Source: Babylonia areolata (Eukaryota > Mollusca > Gastropoda > Neogastropoda > Buccinidae). Taken from it: 64,000 bases of DNA. The position numbers and the translations under genes were made by a program. The stretch is taken from NCBI RefSeq assembly GCF_041734735.1, contig NC_134901.1:17973802-18037801 (forward strand). The letters run 5' to 3'. Below, one piece after another: positions 1-8,560 of this stretch. The number at the start of each line of letters is the position of its first letter. Position 1 is the first letter of the stretch. Below the pieces are notes generated by a model. It had not been told where the DNA came from, made no database searches, and saw only the letters and a list, made by a program, of their open reading frames with translations.

Positions 1-560
1 TTTCATCACAATGCGTGCGTGTGCGTGTGTGTATGTGTGTGAACAGTGCATGCACCATGTTTAAACATGAAAGACAAGTGAAGCAATGTCCTCATATTTC
101 ATAAACCATCAACAACAGGAATCACCGAAATGAAAACTGTTTTTTTCGCCAAGTCATACTCATTGAAACATTGGTCTTCGTACACTTGTGCATAGACTTT
201 ACACATTATCCCACTACTTGTCAGGATAAATCTTTTATTTTTCTTTCTCTAAGCCTTGTTAATAAGAAAATCTTTACAGATGCAGCTACAGCAACCACTG
301 CTAACACCATCACTACCACCACAACTTCTGATAATTATTTATCATCATCACTATTTCATCAAGAAAGTTTTTACTGCCACCATGATGCTGACAACTACCA
401 CCATTGCTATTGCATGCTACAAATACCATCACGATCTATAATAATACTAATAATACTACTACTAATACCAATAATAATAATGCTGTTTTTGTTGCTGTAA
501 GGTTTGTCATTACATCCACTCTTGCAAGAAAACCAATTGCACTTTTAATTATATGCTTTA
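1..560. other. intron 9 interior, AT-rich, no gene seen
   Basis: Non-coding sequence with a short degenerate GT repeat (about 13-43) and degenerate ACC/ATA/ACT trinucleotide runs (about 285-480). No DHX35 exon could be recognised on the minus strand. Confidence 0.5.
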
Positions 561-779
561 TTTTATTCAACTATAGACTGTAGTACAGAGGTCCACACAC
601 GCACACAGTCAGAGTGGAAGTGCCAGGAGCAGTCACTGCATGCAAGGAAAGGGGCAGAAACCAAGACAGTGGTGCTACAGTGTGGGATGGGAATGGATGG
701 TTGTGTACATTCCTTGAACTGTGATGCCAGAGTTATTTTCAAGGCTGCTGCAATCCCCGAGATGGCCAAACTCCAGAGA

Positions 780-1105
780 TACAGTTTCAGTTTCTCAAAG
801 TGTCACTGCATTCAGACAAATCCATATATAGTACAACACATCTACTACACAGATGCCTGACCAGCAGCATAACCCGTTGTGCTTAGTCAGACCTTGAGTG
901 CATGCATATATTTGTGTACCTATCAGAGTGGATTTCTTCTATAGAATCTTGCCAGAGGACAACACTCTCCTTGCCATGGGTTCTTTTTTAGTGCGCCAAG
1001 TGTGTGCTGCATATGGGACCTCAGTTATTGTCTCATCCGGATGACAAGACGCTCAGTCAAACTTGGCAGAAAGGGCAGGAGCAGAGCACGATTCGAAACA
1101 GAGTT
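780..1105 (-). mobile_element. tRNA-derived SINE, 5'-truncated copy
   Basis: Shares its whole length with the SINE at 4443-4838: the tail reading GAAACTGAAACTG on the minus strand, the GCATGCACTCAAGG block, and the block with GTGTTGTCCTCTGGCAA. It ends just past the tRNA-like B box (minus strand GTTTCGAATC), so the first part of the tRNA head is missing. Lies in DHX35 intron 9, same orientation as the gene. Confidence 0.75.
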
Positions 1106-1172
1106 AACTATAACACAAAACTAGATCACCACAAAAGTCAACTGCCAAAATGTCATGCAACTTTTTTTTTTT

Positions 1173-1208
1173 GGGGGGGGGGGTGGGGGCGGGGGGGGGT
1201 TGGGGGGG
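1173..1208 (+). repeat. poly-G tract (possible G-quadruplex)
   Basis: Four runs of five to eleven Gs separated by one or two bases, directly after an 11-T run. It lies 40 bases beyond the exon 9 donor, on the strand opposite the transcript. Confidence 0.85.
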
Positions 1209-1247
1209 AGTAACAGCTCTCTCATTTTGACATTTTCTAACACTCAC

Positions 1248-1291
1248 TCAGGATCCCCAGTTTCATTGTAGTTGAAAAAGCTCTTCATCTC
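1248..1291 (-). CDS. DHX35: DHX35 exon 9 (last exon visible)
   Basis: 44 bases encoding [14 protein letters not shown] (215-228) plus two bases, equivalent to human KFRDFFNQNETSDP. Acceptor tttcag|GAGATG, donor CCTGA|gtgagt. The next exon, expected to encode the segment ending in DIFY, was not found in 1-1247 and presumably lies beyond the window edge. Confidence 0.88.
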
Positions 1292-1827
1292 CTGAAAAAG
1301 ACAAAATGCAGATTTTCAACTTTTACGATCTATCTTATCAGCATTTATATATATAGATTCTTGCTGTTATCATTATCATCCATAATATGTATCAGCACAA
1401 CTAAAGCTGTAGGTATACCACACAGAATTTCAAAATGAAACAACAGGAAAAGAGAAGATAACATGCATAGAAATATAAACAGAACCACCATCATGAATAT
1501 CAATACCTTCACTGAAGCAGAAACACATCTTTTAATTAGGTAGTGAGCTCCCCCTGTTGAAATGATAACTAAATTTGCTATACCAGTAAAAAAAAAACCA
1601 AAAAAAAACCAAACAAACACAACTGAATGAAGTATGTCATATCTATTCATCTATTAGTCATCATATCTGTCATTTAAAGCATAACAACGACAAATGGATG
1701 AAGAATGTGTCTGCGATGGTCTGTAAACCTGTACAAATCTCTTGATTTTTATGTGAGTCTCAACAGCATATGACTACATGCATGACTGATTCTTGTCAAC
1801 AGAGAGTGATAACAGACAACTGCATGA

Positions 1828-1875
<48 letters not shown>

Positions 1876-4857
1876 GTGTCCTTGTCTGCGTGCATGCATG
1901 CACGTGTGTGTGTTTGTAAGTGTGCATGTGTGTGTGTGTCCTTGCATGGGTGCAGGCCTGCATGCAGGCGTTAGTGTTTGTGGCAGAGTGAGTACACATA
2001 TATGTGCCTGGCAACTTCAGACTCCAAAATGAAATCTTACCTCAGCATCTAGAGTTGCTGAAGCCACAACCAGTTTCAGATCACTTCTCTTCTTCTGGAT
2101 CTGTTCACCAGAGAGAGAATTATCAACATACTCTGAGTAATACCCTTCATCCCATTTATTACTGTTATCTACATACCCTGATTTATACCCCCTCACCCCT
2201 TTTATCATTGTTATCTACATACCCTGATTTATACCCCTCACCCCCTTTATTACAGTCATCTACATACTCTGAGTTATACCCCCTCAGCCCCTTTATTATT
2301 ATCATCTATATACTCTGCTTCATATCTGTCACCCCTTTATTACTGTTATCTACATACCCTGAGTTATACCCCCAGCCCCTTTATTATTGTTATCTATATA
2401 CTCTGCTTTATATCCATCACCCCTTTATTACCGTTATCTACATACCCTGAGTTATACCCCTCAGCCCCTTGTTTTGTTGCTGATCAATTTATCTACTTCC
2501 TCAGTGATCTTATTCTTTTGCTGTTTATTCCAAATCTCTCAAACATTGCTATGACTCGCTTGCAGTCTAAACCATATTCAGCATACTGAGTCCAGATGCA
2601 AGCAGTTCAGTCAGAGCTATCACTTTCAAATTGCTATCAGGCTCTATAGGTTTCATGAATAGCTAGACTTTACACGGGTAAGAGAATCTATGACAGAAAA
2701 ATGCATGTAGAGAATACCCACTTTAACAGAAATCATCATTTGAAGTTTATGTAGTAAACCCACATTAAAACTGCAGTAAATTATCTCATGGGGAAATTTT
2801 CAGAAAAAAAAGAAAAGAAAAAAAGCAATATGAAATTAACATCCTTAATTAAACCATTTTTGCCCAGTATGCATAAAAGTTGTCTCTTATTTTGATTCAA
2901 GGCAACTCTTAACAAAATATTTTTCTATATCATCTATTACATTTATGTACTTTCACAAAGTATAAAAATCACAGATTAAAATACAGAAAACAGAATTAAT
3001 CTACCTTCTTTTTTGAAAATATTTTTTTAAGTTGGTGTCCCTGAAAAGAACAAATGAGAGACAAAACATATGTGTTTGAACAAAAAAAATATTTCATGTA
3101 ATGCTAATGAATCTTTTGAACTTTGGTTTTAGATCCCAGGTCAAAATAATGTTTAGAAACTGAAGTCATTAAATGTATTGCCACATCATCATCTCATGGA
3201 ATTTCAGAAAAGCCTGACGTCAAATGCACTGAACATTGCAATTTAAGTGACAAATGTGTGCAGCAGTATCAACAACGCACACACCCAGAAACATTAAAAA
3301 CTACTACAGTTTCAGGCATTTTTAGGCTAAAATACTTACTGACAGCAAAGACAAGACTTCATAGATGCAAAATTTGTAAAAATCTTGATTTTCATTGTTT
3401 TAACCCTTATGACATGTTTTTGTGCATAACTAACAATAGCTGGTTTTTGCATGCTGCGTCACATATATTGCTGTGTGTGTAAAGGTTTCTTTTTTTTTCT
3501 TTTTTTTTTTTGTTCTGGCATTTTTTGTTGTTGCAACAATAAAAATCTTGTCAAATTTTTTTTTAAATTCTATAAAAACAAAACAACAACAAATAATAAC
3601 CAATCATTTCTTTAAAAACAAACAAACAAACAAACAAAAATCAAAACACATGCCAAGACTCAAGAAAAGACTCAAGACTGTTTTACTGTCGATACCAGGG
3701 TACAGTTATTCGCTGTTTGACATGTGGAAACATCACATAAGATGTAAATGAACTGAAGATGAGTGGGTTACTTGCCTTTCGTAAGAGGCCAAGAATAATA
3801 TCTGTGTTCAAGGCACGCTCATGAGCCTCATCCAACAGAATCACACTGAAAGGAAAGAAAACAAAATTAATAAACATAAAACAACTCATACATCCAAAGC
3901 AACTGATTTCATTATTTTTCATACATTACAGGAGTCCTATTCCCAAGATTTACTGACTATTTGGGAATGATACATGGCTTTGTCAAACATGTTGACAATA
4001 CTAAATACTATTACAACTAATAATGAGACTACTACTACTACTATATATTACTATTAATAATAATGACACTACTACTATTACTACGACTACTTATAATAAT
4101 GATGATGACCATGAAATAATGGCAATAATACTAAATTATTAAATAATAATCATAAACTAATTCTATAAAATGCAAAATCTTGCACAAACAAACCGATACT
4201 TCACTTCAAGCACTGTGCACTTACATCCCATGTATACAATTCATCTTTCCAGCATTCTTTCAGACACTTTTCTTCAATGTTTTTTTTTTCTTCCACATTA
4301 ATCAAAAGAAGTTAAAAAAATGGAAAATGGAGGATGGAAAGAAGTTCAAAGGTTGTTTACCTGTACTTGGACAACAAAGGATCTTGCATGATTTCTCTGA
4401 TCATCATGCCATCAGTCATAAACTGAAATAAGAAAATATGCTTCAGTTTCAGTTTCTCAAGGAGGCATCAGTGTGTTTGGACAAATTCATACATGCTATA
4501 CTACATCTGCTAGACAGATGATTGACAGCAGCAAAACCCAACATGTTTGTCAGGCCTTGAGTGCATGCATATATCATATTTGTGTACCTATCAAGAGTGG
4601 ATTTCTTCAACAAAAATGTTGCCAGAGGGCAACACTTAGGTTGCCATTGGTTCTTTTTCTGCACATCAAGTATGTGCTGCACACAAAACCTCAGTTTATT
4701 GTCTCACCTAAATTACTATACACTATGTTTGACTTTCAGTAAAATCTGGGAGATAGAGCGGAAGCGGGAATCAAACCCAGACCTTCACGAACAATGTATT
4801 GACAGATAGGCGTCTTTGCCATTCTGCCACTTTCCTCCTAAAAATAAAATATGCATG

Positions 4858-4898
<41 letters not shown>

Positions 4899-7800
4899 GA
4901 GAGAGAGAGATCTATAATCTGGACCATAAAACACATAGTATATAAAACCAGCAATGTACTAAGAGAACAGCTCCAAACTCCATCACCCAACATTGTGAAA
5001 AAAATCTAACCTTGTACTGAGCTGGGAAATGAAACAAGGTACATTTACACAAAGGCGTCATCGCTAGTGCATGGTGAACTGCAGCAGAATACAGTGCTAA
5101 ACTTTTTACTTTCCTGTCAGTTTCCTTGATTGGGGATAGTTTCGATACAGGTAGAATATTTCACCATAAAAAATAATCATCCACATTGTGGAGCATGCTG
5201 CCGAAAGGAGCTGCCTAATGCTGAGAAAGATCAAATAAGTGTTCAGAACAGTTGCAATCTCTTCCATTCTGCAAGCGTCTAGAGAGTCTGAAGAAAGAGA
5301 TTTCTTCAGCATTCATGTGTAACTAATGCATTTATTTCGATAATGTTATTATGCAAGAGTGTGGCCCCAGCTTTCAAGTAAAACTGAGATCTGATCAAGA
5401 TATGTAGGCCTTCGTGTTCAAGTGCACCTCCACATGCATGACGTGTTTATTTCATCATCTGAGCAGCCATACTTTGTTTTCAGGATATGTTCGTGTTTCC
5501 TGAATCCAACTTATATGCACTGACATAGAAAACGATATCTTAAAAGTGCACTAATTTTGGTCTTCTGCCTTTGGCCTTCTTCCTATGAATACACAAGAAC
5601 GGAATAAAACAGGTCCGTATATCATGCTGTCATGGTACTTAAGTAACTTTTAGAGACATTTCCAGCTTTGAAGATTTGGATTTCCACACAGCAGCTGAAA
5701 GTGCTTTCCTAAAACAATGGCTCTAAACTAATGTAAGTGACAGTGACACTGTAGATCTGATGTCTTTCACCTGTACTGCTTTGCTTTTGTTTCCACTTTT
5801 TTCTTAGAATTAATTGGACCATAATGTGCTCTGTCCACAGCAGTCAGCATAGATCAGTGACATAAGCACAATGTCTCTACATAAAGTCACACACACACAC
5901 ACACATTATATATATATATATATATTTATATATATACATACAAATTCAACACTATGTTATGTACCATACCGAGTTTGACAAACTACAAATTCAATTACAA
6001 ACTTTGGAAGGTTGAGGCGGCCTGATGGAGATGCTGGGAGCCAGAATAAGGGGTGATTTTTCTTGACCCATTAATTTTGAAAATGACCCATTAATTTTTT
6101 CTTCTTCTTCGTTCATGGGCTGCAACTCTCACGTTCAGTTTTACGTACACGAGTGGGCTTTTACGTGTATGACCATTTTTACCCTGCCATGTAGGCAGCC
6201 ATACTCCATTTTCGGGGGTGTGCATGCTGGATATGTTCTTGTTTACATAACCCACTGAATGCTGATATGGATTACAGGATCTTTAACATGCGGATTTGAT
6301 CTTCTGCTTGCACAGACACACGAAGGGGGTTCAGGCACAAATAGGTCTGCACATAAGTTGACCTGGGAGACTGGAAAAATCTCCACCCTCTACCCACCAG
6401 GCACCCTTACTGATTTTCAAACTCGGGACCCTCAGATTGAAAGTCCAACGCTTTAACCACTTGGCTATTGCGCCCGTCAATTTTGTTATGACCCGATCAA
6501 ATGACCCATGGTGTCCTGAGCCAAACCTAAACTCTGTTCCCATGATACGCCAAGAAGAAAATAATACTGCATATATTTCTGTACACACCATAAAACTGTG
6601 TGATATATAAAGCACACATTTGGCATTTAAAGAGAGTAGGCACATATGATCCATAACTACACTCTCAAATTGTGAGAATCATAAACATTTATAAAAAATC
6701 TACATCTGAGGCTGTATACTGCTGTATAGCCATGCTTAGCTGATGACACACATTGGAACATAATCATAATTATGTGGAGACAGGCACTGAAGTAACCAGC
6801 TTTACCAGTATTTTGGTGGTGGCAGGATCACAGCAGTTGTCGAAGCGAATGAGGTAACCAACCTCATCCCCCAGAATGCTGCCCCGCTCGTCCGCTATAC
6901 GGGAGGCAACCTGTCATTTGCAAAAACACTTTGTTTATTTTGCTGTTTACTTTGATATCTGTAAATGATTCCCTTGCAAAAAAATATATATATATAATCC
7001 ACAAAAAGCTGTGTACATATACTGCTTACATCATTTACCCAAAAAGAAACATTTGAAGAATGTGCAGTATACAAAAGCACACAGTCAGCATCTGGTATTA
7101 AAGAGAGTATGTACATTTGATTCATGACATCTCCTATTACGGGGCATGGATGGTATAAACCAAAATATATGCACATGCAAATGGCATAAACAGACAAAAG
7201 CAATACAAAATTGAGTAAACATCAGTGAAAGGTAAAACTCTCCTGACCCCTTACCGTGATAGCGGCCACTCTGCGTGGCTGTGTGACACCAATGACATGG
7301 TTCTCTGCTCCCCACCCAGCTTCCAGCAAGTACTGAAACACCAATCACACCTCATCACAGTCTGCCTTTTTTTTTCTTCTTTAATTCTGTACATTTCTTG
7401 CATTGCTATTAAATCACTCACATTCAATGGTCTATAAACATTAAGAGAAAATATGAATCATTTGACAGACAATGATCGTCCACATGTGACATCAGACTCC
7501 TAGTTCTTGTACAGGAGTGCAAATCGATTATTCTTAATTCTTCATGGTATCAATTTCTGTTCTTCATCCTCCAACTGTGATGTTGAAATTGTTGACCTTG
7601 ATTTCTATAGGTCACATACAAATTTCCACACTTAGGCTGTGTATTTACAGTGCTATCCCACACACAAACACACAGAGACAAAAACAAGAAACAATCAAAT
7701 GCTTGTACAGCAGACAACACACACAAACACACACACACACACACTTATGCACACACTCACATGCATGCGCACATTCACATACACACACACAAAAAAAACA

Positions 7801-8512
7801 ACCCCATCATATTCTGCCTTTTGTTATAGTCTTCAGTCATCTCTTTGGTTTGCATCTTCCAGTGAGAGAGCTGCCTAATTTCACACAGAGAAATCTGTTA
7901 TGTAATTTGTCTTTTGCCAGTGTATACTTTGCAAAATAAAAGGTGACACCGATACATGTTTTCATGCCAAAGTTTTCCATATATACCACCTGTGTTTCTT
8001 TGGGTCTAAAAAAATTTTTTTTTTGATCTTAGCTTGTTTTGGTCTGATACTGTTGTCATGCAATACATTATAGTACAATACAAAACAAAATGTGAAGTGT
8101 GAAAGGAAGAGAAAGGTTCTTTCCTTGTTTTCTAAAACAAGAATATTTTCTGTGCCTGCACAAAACCTTAATATTTTGGTTCATTTTATTAGTTGAGTTT
8201 GTAAATTCATATACCCTCAGACCTAAAATACACATGACTGTTTTATTGCAGAAACTCATTCCACCCTAGGGAGTTTACAGCCTCAGTGGGCAACTCTGTC
8301 ATACTGATGCGGGAAAAACAAAGAAAATATACTGTAACCAACTAGATTTTTCTCCACATTGACATGTGTGGACAGAGCCAGAAATACTCTTATTAGTACC
8401 CTTCTGCTTGCAGTTGAAGCATATGTTGGAACGGGGAAACCATTTTAATGAAACTACTTTTGACACCTGAGAATCGTTGGGTGCAGGGTTCAATGAGTTA
8501 AGAACACACACA

Positions 8513-8560
<48 letters not shown>

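Noticed and set aside
563-769. 69-codon minus-strand open frame (MAISGIAAALK...) as an exon
   Set aside because: Lies beside a SINE tail in DHX35 intron 9, does not match DHX35, has no convincing splice context. It may be part of a repeat; nature unknown.
1793-2032. Open frames through the TG repeat
   Set aside because: Translation of a dinucleotide repeat (CVCVCV, THTHTH) with no other content.
2004-2450. 148-codon plus-strand frame across 2004-2450
   Set aside because: It is the antisense of DHX35 exon 8 followed by the translated minisatellite.
4740-4838. Functional tRNA gene on the minus strand
   Set aside because: A- and B-box-like sequences are present but the acceptor and anticodon stems do not pair, and the sequence continues into a SINE body.
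6400-6476. Functional tRNA gene on the minus strand
   Set aside because: tRNA-like head of a SINE with a decayed B box; no cloverleaf.
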